Assembly (NCBI RefSeq): GCF_028309625.1
Contig: NZ_JAQMHR010000012.1
Coordinates: 1 to 56,146 of the forward strand
From: Trichococcus sp. K1Tr
GTDB taxonomy: Bacteria; Bacillota; Bacilli; Lactobacillales; Aerococcaceae
Length of the DNA: 56,146 nucleotides
Direction of reading: 5' to 3'
This document shows, in pieces, positions 44,095 through 53,860 of this stretch. Position 1 is the stretch's first letter. Each line of letters starts with the position of its first letter. Made by a program: the position numbers and the translations under genes. Under the pieces are notes generated by a model. It was given only the letters and a program-made list of their open reading frames with translations. It had not been told where the DNA came from and searched no databases.

Positions 44095-45254
44095 TGCTCA
44101 TTCTGTCCCTTCTTTATGCCATGTTTCTGGCGAAATCTATTGGGAGTTATTTGATATTTCCTTTTGAATACATTTCCGAAATGGCTTTGGCTGGAGAAAG
44201 CCAAAAAGTTAGCGATTTCATCAATTGTGTAAGTCGAGTAAAGCAATAAATTCTCAGCCATCTTCAATTTTTCTTCGACAACAAATTCATGGATTGTCAT
44301 CTCTGTTTCCTTTTTGAAAATTGTCGAAAGATACGTTGGGGTTGTATTCAATTCTCTGGCTATTTCTTCAGCTACAATTTTCTCATGCATTTTTTTCAGA
44401 ATGAGATTTTTTGCCCGAAAAACGAGAGGATTTTCTACTTTTATTTCTTTTATCTCTGATACCAACTTCGTAAAGTAAATTTCGGCTCCACGTACAATAT
44501 TATATACTTCATTTTGTGTTTTCGCTTCATCTACTTTCAAAATATAGCTGTCGCTCAAGAGAAAGGCCTGCTCTGAATGGACGCCACCTTCAATTGCCGA
44601 CCTTGTGGAAATCGCCAATACGACGATGCCTAAATTTTTTATTGAGCGCAGTTCATCTTTCGATAAAGTTGCTAATCTGCCCGCATAGCTCTCTTGGAAA
44701 CTAAGCATCAACTTGTCATGATTGCCTTCCCGGATGCTGGCTTGTTCGCGTTGTTCCTGATCGTAGGGATTATGCAGTTCACCCATTTCTTGATATTGAA
44801 AAGCCGTTTCGCCAAGTTTCTTGGAAATTTCTGCTTGAACGGAAGATTCATCCATGGATGAATAAAGAATATCAAATATAGAAATTTTTTGGTCATAAAG
44901 ATAGTCATAAAAAAGGGATACGGCTTCACAAATCGTTTCCAGATCAGCGTATGAATGCCTTTGGATCATCTGATCGGCATGAGGAACCTTCACTCTCCCA
45001 AAAATAAAATAGCAGGATAGCTTCTCAACATAGAGGACTGCCGTAAATAATAAGTTTTTGTCAGAAAAAGCTACAGGCAAAGTCATTTTATTCAGCTCAT
45101 CGTACATTTCCAGAGCATGACTGTCTTCTTCCAAGGAACTGGGGACCGCGTTAAAATCGCCAAACACATGTCTCAGCCTGTGATTACTATCGTACTCTCG
45201 AATCGGTACTTTAATTATTTTTGCCAAATGTTCGCACATGCTTTGATAATCCAC
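44091..45254 (-). CDS. AraC family regulator of the GH51 operon
   Basis: A 387-residue regulator. The C-terminal double helix-turn-helix is at about 285-380 (IVAEEIARELNTTPTYLSTIFKKETEMTIHEFV, then YTIDEIANFLAFSSQSHFGNVFKRKYQITPNRFRQKHG). The N-terminal 280 residues are a larger sensory region without a cupin HxH pattern, resembling those of YesN/YtdP-type regulators. GTG start with GGGGCGGG upstream. It lies between the MFS gene and the ROK gene, overlapping the latter by four bases. Confidence 0.9.
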   Translation of the reverse strand: MDYQSMCEHLAKIIKVPIREYDSNHRLRHVFGDFNAVPSSLEEDSHALEMYDELNKMTLPVAFSDKNLLFTAVLYVEKLSCYFIFGRVKVPHADQMIQRHSYADLETICEAVSLFYDYLYDQKISIFDILYSSMDESSVQAEISKKLGETAFQYQEMGELHNPYDQEQREQASIREGNHDKLMLSFQESYAGRLATLSKDELRSIKNLGIVVLAISTRSAIEGGVHSEQAFLLSDSYILKVDEAKTQNEVYNIVRGAEIYFTKLVSEIKEIKVENPLVFRAKNLILKKMHEKIVAEEIARELNTTPTYLSTIFKKETEMTIHEFVVEEKLKMAENLLLYSTYTIDEIANFLAFSSQSHFGNVFKRKYQITPNRFRQKHGIKKGQNEH

Positions 45255-45282
45255 GAATCCCGCCCCTTTTTAAAAGTGTAGC

Positions 45283-46476
45283 CTATTTTTGATTCTCCAA
45301 AACAACTGAAGTATTTTTCTTAAATCCACGAAGAAGAAAAACAAATGCCATTATCACGAATACGATTCCACCAATGGTAAAGGAAAATGCTGTGCTTGTA
45401 TTTCCGACTAAATTGCCCAGCCATTGTACCACAAAAGGTGAGAAGAATGAGCCGAGATTGCAGGAAACCATCGCTAAAGAGATAGCTAAGTTAGTGGAAT
45501 TTTCCGGAGCTCCCGGCAACAGAATATCGTACATGTAAGGGATAAAGATGGAAACAACCAGCATTCCACCAGACAGAATAATCGTAAGCATCAGCATACT
45601 GTTGACTGAAGGAATCAAGAAGTACACGATACCGATAAGGATCAGAGCAATCACGGGAGTGAATTGTTTAAGAACACTTCGGACATGGCCATAAGCAAAG
45701 CCTCCGATTGCCCCAATCAGACTGCTGATCGTGAAGGCAGTTCCCAAAAACCCTTGATTCGTATAGTTCATTTCTACAATCAATGTACTTGTTTTGGTGA
45801 AGATAGTCATTATTAGGATGAAGAATACAAACATCATGATGCATGAGAATATGACCAAAAAATTGACGCTTTGCTTTTGCCTGCTTGTGTCCGAATCCTG
45901 ATTGCTGACTTCTTTTTTATCAGCAGGCAAGAATAAAGCAACTAAAATTACGATCGGCAAAGTAAGGAAATAAATGAGATACGAGTATTGCCAAGCAACG
46001 TTAACCAGAATACCTGCTAAGAAAGTGGCAAGGCTGGAGCCTAATGTTGCAAAAGCTGTCTGATAACCCAACATTTTTTGTTGTGTTTCCCCATCAAAAT
46101 AATCGCCTATCAAACTGACTGCGAGGGAATTGTAGATACCTGTTCCTGCCCCAAGTATAAATCTGGAAATATAAATGACAGAAAAATTTGTTGCAAAAAC
46201 CGGAATAACGCCGCCAACAAAAGCCAATGTCAATCCAAGCATGACCGTTTTCTTCTTACCAATTCCTTTGACAATAAAACTGCTGAGCAAGATAAATATC
46301 AACATTGTGAAAGAAGGTATTGTGACCAAAGATTCCACTGTCGCGGGAGCGATATCGGGGAATTGATTTTTTATCATCGGCAAGGTTACTGAAATTGCGC
46401 TTGCCGCACTGAGCATTAAAGAAATGGACAGAATGGTTAACTTCAAAATGCCAGCTTTATCTCTACTTTTAGTCAT
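45283..46476 (-). CDS. MFS transporter
   Basis: A 397-residue, 12-helix major facilitator. The loop motif after helix 2 (FIVKGIGKKKTVMLG) is the family signature, and IYISRFILGAGTGIYNSLAVSLIGDYF follows. A hydrophilic loop (PADKKEVSNQDSDTSRQKQS) separates the halves. The ATG at 46476 has GGGAGG upstream and overlaps the GH51 stop by eight bases. Its operon partners suggest uptake of an arabinoside or other glycoside, or export of a product. Confidence 0.92.
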   Translation of the reverse strand: MTKSRDKAGILKLTILSISLMLSAASAISVTLPMIKNQFPDIAPATVESLVTIPSFTMLIFILLSSFIVKGIGKKKTVMLGLTLAFVGGVIPVFATNFSVIYISRFILGAGTGIYNSLAVSLIGDYFDGETQQKMLGYQTAFATLGSSLATFLAGILVNVAWQYSYLIYFLTLPIVILVALFLPADKKEVSNQDSDTSRQKQSVNFLVIFSCIMMFVFFILIMTIFTKTSTLIVEMNYTNQGFLGTAFTISSLIGAIGGFAYGHVRSVLKQFTPVIALILIGIVYFLIPSVNSMLMLTIILSGGMLVVSIFIPYMYDILLPGAPENSTNLAISLAMVSCNLGSFFSPFVVQWLGNLVGNTSTAFSFTIGGIVFVIMAFVFLLRGFKKNTSVVLENQK

Positions 46477-48052
46477 TTTGCTTTTCCTCCCAATTTTCAT
46501 CCAGTTTAAATTGAAGAACAGTAACCGAAGATTTTGCCACTTCGAAGTCGATATTTGTGCCGTCAATTTCCGGTGCGACAGCAGCCTTAATATTAACTAG
46601 TTCTTCAACGCCGAACTCGTTATAATCATTCATGTTGTCGGAGCATAAGACGCTACCGGAAATATATTCGACCTTTTGATCAAAGTTGATCGTCATTTTC
46701 TCGGAATCATCAGCGGAAACATTCACAATATTCACTGTCACAACATCATCTTTGACAGATGCAAAACTGTATATTTTTTTCAAATCTTCTTTACAAACAT
46801 TGCCTAAAGTATTTGTCTCTAAAGCTAGGTCGATTTTATGTCCGCCTTTATGCGCTTCATACATCTTGAATACATAATAATTCGGCGTTAGAACGGTCTC
46901 ATTTCCATTTGTTAAGAACAGTGAATTTAGGACATTCACTGATTGTGCTACACAGGCCATCTGCACTTTATCACAATTTCTATGGAAAATATCCAGCGTC
47001 AATGCTGTAGTGATAGCATCCCTCATCGTGCATTGCTGCCAAAGGATGGATGGTGTAGTCAAATCAATGTTATGCCAATTGCCCCATTCTCCGACAATCA
47101 AATCAACATTAATCGGAGTAGCAAATGCCCCCTCTTCAACCGGCATCGCTTTCAATCCTTGCTGAATGAGACCATATTGCTCTTCGATGACATCCTCCAA
47201 TTCAAAGGCGCCCTTGATTACACGATACCAAGCATCTTTACTGAATTCTGTCACTTTGTCGGTTTCATCCGACAGATTCCAGTTATAGAAATGCAGATCA
47301 TAACCATCGATTCTAGGTTTGCGATACTTCGCAAGTTCTTTGAAGAAGTCTTTTGTCCACTCAACTCGTTCTTTCGGTTTGTTTCCATCGGGACCGACTG
47401 CAATCATTTTCAGCTCTTGAGTTGGCGTTGTCCATGGCAGTCCTGCTCCAAAAAGAGGCATGGCACTCGTATGTTTGCGGTATTCATTTGCATATCCTTC
47501 AGCAGTGAAATTTCCGCCACCTGCCCAGCTCTCATTGCCGATTCCCCAGTATTCAATATTGAATGGTTTGGGATGGCCATTATTGGCTCTTTCTTCAGCT
47601 AGAGTAGTAGCTGTCTCACGATTTACATATTCCACCCATTCTCTCGTTTCCCGAACAGTTCCGGACAACATATTGATGTTGAACCACGGCTTTGCTCCTA
47701 CCAATTCGCATAGATGCATGAATTCGTGCGTGCCAAAATGATTGTTCTCCAACTGTTGCGTGCCAAAGTTCTCATTATAATATTTTGGACGTTGCTCTCT
47801 TGGACCAATTCCATCTCTCCAGTGATACGTATCAGCGAAACAGCCGCCCGGCCAACGTAATAATGGTGGGTTGATATCTTTTAAAGCGTCTACGATATCT
47901 TTTCTTAATCCTTCATAATTTGGTATGGCAGAATTCTCGCCAACCCAAATCCCATCATAGATACCGCTTCCAAGAAACTCCACGAATTGACCATGAAGAT
48001 TCGGATTGATTCTTTCTCCTCTGTTGCTTGCGTTAATAGTTATCTTACTCAT
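46469..48052 (-). CDS. GH51 family alpha-L-arabinofuranosidase-like enzyme
   Basis: A 527-residue clan GH-A retaining enzyme. The motif PPLLRWPGGCFADTYHWRDGIGP lies near residue 60, the acid/base glutamate in WGIGNESWAGGG (about 172), and the nucleophile in VGEWGNWHN (about 320). A C-terminal beta domain follows. No signal peptide, so it acts inside the cell on an imported substrate. I chose the ATG at 48052 with AGAGGG upstream. It heads GH51-MFS-AraC-ROK. A hexose-type ROK kinase rather than a ribulokinase beside it leaves the substrate open. Confidence 0.9.
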   Translation of the reverse strand: MSKITINASNRGERINPNLHGQFVEFLGSGIYDGIWVGENSAIPNYEGLRKDIVDALKDINPPLLRWPGGCFADTYHWRDGIGPREQRPKYYNENFGTQQLENNHFGTHEFMHLCELVGAKPWFNINMLSGTVRETREWVEYVNRETATTLAEERANNGHPKPFNIEYWGIGNESWAGGGNFTAEGYANEYRKHTSAMPLFGAGLPWTTPTQELKMIAVGPDGNKPKERVEWTKDFFKELAKYRKPRIDGYDLHFYNWNLSDETDKVTEFSKDAWYRVIKGAFELEDVIEEQYGLIQQGLKAMPVEEGAFATPINVDLIVGEWGNWHNIDLTTPSILWQQCTMRDAITTALTLDIFHRNCDKVQMACVAQSVNVLNSLFLTNGNETVLTPNYYVFKMYEAHKGGHKIDLALETNTLGNVCKEDLKKIYSFASVKDDVVTVNIVNVSADDSEKMTINFDQKVEYISGSVLCSDNMNDYNEFGVEELVNIKAAVAPEIDGTNIDFEVAKSSVTVLQFKLDENWEEKQND

Positions 48053-48071
48053 TCTCATCCCTCTTCCTTTT

Positions 48072-48085
48072 TGTAATCGTATTCA
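48072..48085. promoter_or_regulatory. CcpA cre site before the GH51 operon
   Basis: On the minus strand TGAATACGATTACA matches the cre consensus TGWAANCGNTNWCA at all positions but one. It sits 20 bases upstream of the GH51 start, in the leader or promoter, fitting roadblock repression. Confidence 0.6.
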
Positions 48086-48230
48086 AATTCACTTGATGAA
48101 CTTATTCTAATTTTTTTGGAAGCCTTTTTATATCACGTTCTTACTCGAAATATCAGAATCTTATTAAAGCTATAAAAATATGTGATCATATTCTCGAACG
48201 CTCTTCTTGCATATCAAAAGAAAACAAAAA

Positions 48231-48275
48231 CCCGCGAACGGGGCACATTTTCGAGTGTCTCGTTCGTGGGTTTTG
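48231..48275 (-). terminator. Terminator of the gfa gene
   Basis: Minus-strand arms AAAACCCACGAACG and CGTTCGCGGGTTTT with a 20-base loop, then T-rich sequence. The rest of 48086-48402 shows no gene. Confidence 0.75.
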
Positions 48276-48402
48276 GCATTTATAATTATTCATATATTTA
48301 CGTTATAACGCTTTGTGTTACGCCAAGCCAACAGTACATTCTGGTTCATTGTTCATAAACGGGTTCTATAAAGCAGCACCGGCGTCACTTCAAAAATAAT
48401 AA

Positions 48403-48981
48403 TTATTCTGTAAAGGTTCCTTTTAATTGAGCAGTCTTTATTGCAATCAAATCCATTAGTACCGGAGATAAACAATCATACGTGTTCAGTCCTAGTGCTT
48501 GTAAATCTGAACGGATTTCATTTATTTTTGAAGCTGCTGTCCCTGTTTCGATAACGGAGGAAACAAAGCCTGCAAATTCAGGAGCTGACCAACCTTTTTC
48601 ATCAGATAGTTCTGTGTGAACGAAATCCAATCCGTAAAAAGCGTGGTCCGGGTTCTCAATTCTCCCATAAAGATGTGCGCCACAATCTTTGCATGCGTAG
48701 CGTTGGATTGCAGCAGTTTCATCTACAATTTCTAACTTATCTTCATTTTTCATTACTTTCACATTGTCTCTGCCAACAACCGAAACTAATGAAAAAGTAG
48801 CTCCCTCTGGTTTCCAACATTTTGAACATCCACAAGCATGATTATGCCCCGTTTGTGCGCCAATGTGTACTTCTACTGGATTGTGTTCACATAAACAATG
48901 TAAAGTACCTCCAGAAAAATTCGCATCTGCCTCGTATTGATAGCCATTGTCTAATCTTGGATGAAGTTTCACTTTTGTCAT
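48403..48981 (-). CDS. gfa: S-(hydroxymethyl)glutathione synthase family protein (Gfa)
   Basis: A 192-residue zinc protein of the Gfa/CENP-V family, which promotes condensation of formaldehyde with glutathione. Zinc cysteines are visible in LHCLCEHN (about residue 29), [13 protein letters not shown] (about 50) and [13 protein letters not shown] (about 95). The ATG follows GAGG. It is 90 bases downstream of frmA on the same strand, so the two form a formaldehyde detoxification unit. Confidence 0.92.
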   Translation of the reverse strand: MTKVKLHPRLDNGYQYEADANFSGGTLHCLCEHNPVEVHIGAQTGHNHACGCSKCWKPEGATFSLVSVVGRDNVKVMKNEDKLEIVDETAAIQRYACKDCGAHLYGRIENPDHAFYGLDFVHTELSDEKGWSAPEFAGFVSSVIETGTAASKINEIRSDLQALGLNTYDCLSPVLMDLIAIKTAQLKGTFTE

Positions 48982-49034
48982 ATTATTACCTCTGCTTTCT
49001 TATTGTACTGAATAGTTTTTCTGAAATTGAAGCT

Positions 49035-49055
49035 GTTCTTCTGTAATAGAAGAAC
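49035..49055 (-). other. Hairpin between frmA and gfa
   Basis: Arms GTTCTTCT and AGAAGAAC around ATTAC on the minus strand. No T-run follows. It may set the relative expression of the two genes. Confidence 0.45.
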
Positions 49056-49071
49056 TCGCACGGTCCTAGCT

Positions 49072-50226
<1,155 letters not shown>

Positions 50227-50232
50227 TCAATT

Positions 50233-50278
50233 AGAATACTACACGTTGACAATCTTGTGAATACTGACATATTTGTCA
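50233..50278 (-). promoter_or_regulatory. frmA promoter with an upstream palindrome
   Basis: On the minus strand -35 TTCACA and -10 TATTCT are 17 bases apart. A palindrome with arms TGACA and TGTCA around a 4-base centre (50265-50278) lies just upstream of the -35, a typical activator position. Confidence 0.45.
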
Positions 50279-50362
50279 CCATGTCATTTTTTGTTGAGAA
50301 GAGAAAGTCAGACGACATTGTCCTGGATGGCACCTGTGGTTACTGCACTCTCCTGTGAAGAC

Positions 50363-50735
50363 CCTTCTGCCGGAGGAGGACATCCCAAAAAGATGATTAT
50401 CTCCGACCTCGGCAGCTTCGCCGGAGTACAGCCACCCGCAATGCAACCACCTCCGGCAAACATTCCCTCGTCGGAGGTAGTTAGTGGGCGCAGTGCTGTT
50501 CTCCGACGAGCGCTCTTCTCATCGGAGCTGACGGTTTCCTCCGGTTAGCGGTCCTTCTGCCGGAGGAGGACATCCCAAAAAGATGATTACCTCCGACCTC
50601 GGCAGCTTCGCCGGAGTACAGCCACCCGCAATGCAACCACCTCCGGCAAACATTCCCTCGTCGGAGGTAGTTAGTGGGCGCAAATTGTTCTCCGACGAGC
50701 GCTCTTCTCATCGGAACTGACGGTTTCTCTCGGCC
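50363..50735. repeat. 190-bp structured element in tandem duplicate
   Basis: Copy 1 is 50363-50552 and copy 2 is 50553 to about 50735, nearly identical. Each contains TGCCGGAGG ... CCTCCGGCA, an inner CTCCG ... CGGAG, and a perfect 10-bp inverted repeat CTCGTCGGAG ... CTCCGACGAG (50467-50510 in copy 1, 50657-50699 in copy 2). The open frame 50481-50792 on the minus strand simply translates the repeat twice. No gene is supported here. Confidence 0.8.
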
Positions 50736-50763
50736 GCCGCCCCTCTCAAAAACGCCACAACAC

Positions 50764-50788
50764 AAAAAGGCCAGGATTTCTCCTGGCC
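50764..50788 (-). terminator. Terminator of aroF
   Basis: Minus-strand arms GGCCAGGA and TCCTGGCC with a GAAA-type loop, followed by TTTTT. Confidence 0.85.
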
Positions 50789-50802
50789 CCACATTTATGC
50801 TC

Positions 50803-51831
50803 TTATGCGTTTTCTGCGATGTATTTAACCAATTCTTCTGTATCTGCCCAGCCTAGGCATGGGTCGGTGATGGATTGGCCGAAGACTGTTCCGTCGTCTT
50901 CCTGACGGCCGCCTTCAAGGAAGCTCTCGATCATGAAGCCGCGCGCCAATTTCTTGATGTCATCGTTCCAAGAACGGTTGAACATCGTTTCTTTGACGAT
51001 ACGGATCTGTTCCATGTGTTTTTTGCCTGAGTTGTCATGGTTTGTGTCGATCATGATGAACGGGTTTTTGTAATCCCCTTCTCCGTAGGCTTTCACGACT
51101 TTGACAAGGTCTTCGTAGTGGTAGTTCGGGATGTTATCGCCGTAATCGTTCGTTCCGCCGCGCAAGACAACGTGGGCCAACGGGTTGGAGCTGGACTGCA
51201 CTTCTACGCCATTATGGATGAATTTTTGTACTTGTTGGGCAGCGTACACGGAATTGAACAACACTTTCAGGTTGCCGCTTGTCGGATTTTTCATCCCGGC
51301 TGGGTGATCGATTCCGCTGGCAACGAAACGGTGCTGTTGGTCTTCAACGGAACGCGCGCCGATTGCATGGTAGCTGACAAGATCATCAACAAAATCCAGG
51401 TTTTCCGGGTACAGCATTTCGTCAGCCGTCGTCAAGCCTGTTTCCGTGATGACGCGATTGTGCAGGCTACGCACAGCAGCGATTCCTTGGATCAGGTTGC
51501 TCTTGCCGGTTGGATCTTGCTTATGCAACAAGCCTTTGTAGCCGTCGCCGGTCGTACGCGGTTTGTTTGTGTAGATACGGGGAACCATGAACACTTTGTC
51601 TTTGACTTTTTCCTGCAATTTCGCCAAGCGACGCACATATTCCATTACCGCTTCTTCATCATGTGCGGAACAAGGTCCGATGACTAACAAGATGCGATCG
51701 TCTTTGCCTTCGATGATGTCGTGCAACTCTTTGTCGCGGGCTGCCTTCATCGCTGCTTGCTCAGGTGTCAGTTTGGATAATTCTTTGACCAATTCGAAAT
51801 CGATTTTTTCACTCAATGCTTTGAAACTCAT
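50803..51831 (-). CDS. aroF: 3-deoxy-7-phosphoheptulonate (DAHP) synthase, class I
   Basis: A 342-residue enzyme joining erythrose 4-phosphate and phosphoenolpyruvate in the first step of aromatic amino acid synthesis. Visible blocks are LLVIGPCSAHDEEAVMEY near residue 50, FMVPRIYTNKPRTTGDGYKGLLHKQD near residue 80 (PRTxxGxKG), SYHAIGARSVEDQQHR near residue 155 and IMIDTNHDNSGKKHMEQ near residue 260. The AroF/AroG/AroH type cannot be told apart. The ATG follows GGAGGG. It lies behind a T-box leader, so it responds to uncharged tRNA. Confidence 0.95.
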   Translation of the reverse strand: MSFKALSEKIDFELVKELSKLTPEQAAMKAARDKELHDIIEGKDDRILLVIGPCSAHDEEAVMEYVRRLAKLQEKVKDKVFMVPRIYTNKPRTTGDGYKGLLHKQDPTGKSNLIQGIAAVRSLHNRVITETGLTTADEMLYPENLDFVDDLVSYHAIGARSVEDQQHRFVASGIDHPAGMKNPTSGNLKVLFNSVYAAQQVQKFIHNGVEVQSSSNPLAHVVLRGGTNDYGDNIPNYHYEDLVKVVKAYGEGDYKNPFIMIDTNHDNSGKKHMEQIRIVKETMFNRSWNDDIKKLARGFMIESFLEGGRQEDDGTVFGQSITDPCLGWADTEELVKYIAENA

Positions 51832-51857
51832 AGTAATCCCTCCATTTTCTCTTCAAC

Positions 51858-52138
51858 AAAAAAAGCTTCGTCCATTCCAATTTTCATTGGAAAGGACGAA
51901 GCCTGTATAGACTCGTGTTACCACCTTTGTTCATAGACCACTCGCGCAAGTCTACCTCGATAGGTACATTATAATACCCTAGCGAAATAACGAACGCTAT
52001 CACCCGTCGCAGCCTACTTGATTCAGTGCGAAGTTCAAAGATGAATTCGGCTATCTCGCATGTGTGCCTCGCATCGACCGGCACCTTTCTGGTCAGCTCA
52101 ATAACTTACTACTTCTTATCATCACTTTTTATGTTGTT
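51858..52138 (-). promoter_or_regulatory. T-box riboswitch of aroF
   Basis: The T-box core AAAGGTGGTAACACGAG lies at 51912-51928. It is followed by a terminator with arms GCTTCGTCC and GGACGAAGC (51865-51902) and seven T. The 5' part has a long stem-I region with AGAAGTAG and GACC ... GGTC elements. Both likely specifier positions read UUC (Phe), in GAA-UUC-A and GAAC-UUC-G. Uncharged tRNA would block the terminator. Confidence 0.88.
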
Positions 52139-52144
52139 TCTCAG

Positions 52145-52173
52145 AATATACTCATTTTCCAAGGAAATGTCAA
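52145..52173 (-). promoter_or_regulatory. Promoter of the T-box/aroF transcript
   Basis: Perfect -35 TTGACA and -10 TATATT with a 17-base spacer, about seven bases upstream of the T-box RNA start. Confidence 0.75.
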
Positions 52174-52218
52174 ATGGTTTTTTGAAAAAAAGTGAATGAT
52201 AGGGTTTTCTTGTCGTAA

Positions 52219-53595
52219 TTAGTCCAAGTCTCTAGCGATTTCATCTTTAACAGTCACGCCTTCAGCTTCCAAGCGTGCGATTGTTTCAGCGAATTGCGGC
52301 AAGTGTTTTTTGTGTGCGATGAACAATTCGTTCATGATTTTGATTGCAGTTTCGCCTGAACGGATCAGTGGGTTGATTGTGAAGGCTTGTAATGCAGTAC
52401 CGTAGTCGCCTGTTACAGCAGCTTCGATCGTCAACAATTCCATCGCTTTCATCACTTGCAACCAGCCTCTTTCAGCAGTCGGCAATTCACCGAAAGCCAC
52501 GTTACGAGCGCCTTGTGCACCAACGTAAGCAGTGACTTCGACTACGCAGTCAGCTGGTAGGTCAGGAACAGCACCATTATTTTTAGTGGATACAACGATT
52601 TGCGTGTCTTTGTTGCCGTAGATGGCAGCGATCGTTTCGCAGGCAGCGTCGGAGTAGTAAGCTCCCCCACGTTTTTGCAATTGCTCCGGTTTGTGATCCA
52701 AGTTTGGATCTTTGTATAATTCGAACAATTCAGCTTCTGTCTCTTTTACTTGTTGCGCACGCGTGCCTACGCCATTGAACTCTTCCAGACCGTGTTCCAG
52801 CATTTCTTCTTCGCGGTAGTAGTAACGGTGGTAGCCGCAAGGGATCATGCCCATTTGTTCCAATTGTTCTCTGTAGAACGGAATGTCATGGATGTTTTTC
52901 GGAAGGCCTGCATCTTTGTCGAACATGGCATCGATTACTTTGTAAGTGACGTCATTGCCTTTGTCGTCAGCGACTTTATGCCAGTGGAAGTGGTTCAAGC
53001 CAGCAAATTTGTAGATAAGGTCCTCTTTTTCAACGCCTAATGCTTTCGGCTCAGTCATGGTAGCCATAACCGGAACGTTACACAAGCCCATTACTCTGTC
53101 CCATTTGCCGTAGCGGACGACTGCTTCTGTTACCATGCCGCTTGGATTTGTGAAGTTGACCAACCAAGCATTCGGGCAAAGTTCTTTCATGTCTTCAACG
53201 ATCTGCAAAATGATAGGAATTGTACGGAATGCTTTGAACATACCGCCGGCACCGTTTGTTTCTTGACCCAGCATGCCGTATGAGAAAGGAATGCGCTCAT
53301 CTTTGACGCGAGCATTCAGTAAACCGACACGGAATTGCGTCGTTACGAAGTCAGCATCTTTCAAAGCTTCTCTGCGGTCCAAAGTCATATGGATTTTCAC
53401 GTCGTAAGGGGATGCATCCCACATACGTTGCGCCATTGTGCCAACGATTTCTAATTTTTCTTTCCCTGCTTCGATGTCCACTAACCAGATTTCGCGGATA
53501 GGCAATTCATCATAACGTTTGATGAACCCTTCCATTAATTCAGGTGTGTAGCTGCTTCCTCCGCCGATTGTTACAATTTTAACGCCTTTTGTCAT
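52219..53595 (-). CDS. licH: GH4 6-phospho-beta-glucosidase
   Basis: A 458-residue NAD+- and metal-dependent glycosidase of family GH4 (LicH/CelF type), which cleaves 6-phospho-beta-glucosides by a redox-elimination mechanism. The N-terminal Rossmann motif is VKIVTIGGGSSYTPE (residues 4-18). Metal and catalytic residues are in VNFTNPSGMVTEA, GLCNVPV and GLNHFHWH. The ATG at 53595 has GAGGAGG upstream. It is divergent from an RpiR gene with shared promoter words. Confidence 0.95.
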   Translation of the reverse strand: MTKGVKIVTIGGGSSYTPELMEGFIKRYDELPIREIWLVDIEAGKEKLEIVGTMAQRMWDASPYDVKIHMTLDRREALKDADFVTTQFRVGLLNARVKDERIPFSYGMLGQETNGAGGMFKAFRTIPIILQIVEDMKELCPNAWLVNFTNPSGMVTEAVVRYGKWDRVMGLCNVPVMATMTEPKALGVEKEDLIYKFAGLNHFHWHKVADDKGNDVTYKVIDAMFDKDAGLPKNIHDIPFYREQLEQMGMIPCGYHRYYYREEEMLEHGLEEFNGVGTRAQQVKETEAELFELYKDPNLDHKPEQLQKRGGAYYSDAACETIAAIYGNKDTQIVVSTKNNGAVPDLPADCVVEVTAYVGAQGARNVAFGELPTAERGWLQVMKAMELLTIEAAVTGDYGTALQAFTINPLIRSGETAIKIMNELFIAHKKHLPQFAETIARLEAEGVTVKDEIARDLD

Positions 53596-53614
53596 TTGTA
53601 TATTCCTCCTCGTT

Positions 53615-53657
53615 TCGTTTACAAGGTTATTATCCATCATGTAAATATCGATAACAA
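53615..53657 (-). promoter_or_regulatory. Promoter and operator word of the GH4 gene
   Basis: On the minus strand -35 TTGTTA (53652-53657) and -10 GATAAT (53629-53634) are 17 bases apart. The word TGTAAACGA (53615-53623) covers the expected transcription start. The same 9-mer occurs at 53757-53765. Confidence 0.6.
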
Positions 53658-53756
53658 GGGTTCTGGGTACACTTCAAAACCTTTTTACAAAATTTGTGCA
53701 AAATCCGCCCAATAATTCAAATTCTTTTCGCTTTTTGGCCTTTTTTGAGCAAAATA

Positions 53757-53788
53757 TCGTTTACATAACATTTACATTAATTTATAAT
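53757..53788 (+). promoter_or_regulatory. Promoter and operator word of the second RpiR gene
   Basis: -35 TTTACA (53760-53765) and -10 TATAAT (53783-53788) with a 17-base spacer. The -35 is embedded in the 9-mer TCGTTTACA (53757-53765), shared with the GH4 promoter. Confidence 0.65.
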
Positions 53789-53860
53789 TTTTGTAAATAA
53801 GGAAAAGTGATTCAAGCCTAATATGGATCGCTGGACTTGAGAAAAGGAGAAGCGCCAACT

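Noticed and set aside
50481-50792. 103-codon minus-strand frame with an internally repeated protein
   Set aside because: The protein repeat is only the translation of the 190-bp DNA duplication, the frame runs through the aroF terminator, and no ribosome site is seen.
51884-52084. 66-codon frame upstream of aroF
   Set aside because: It lies fully inside the T-box RNA.
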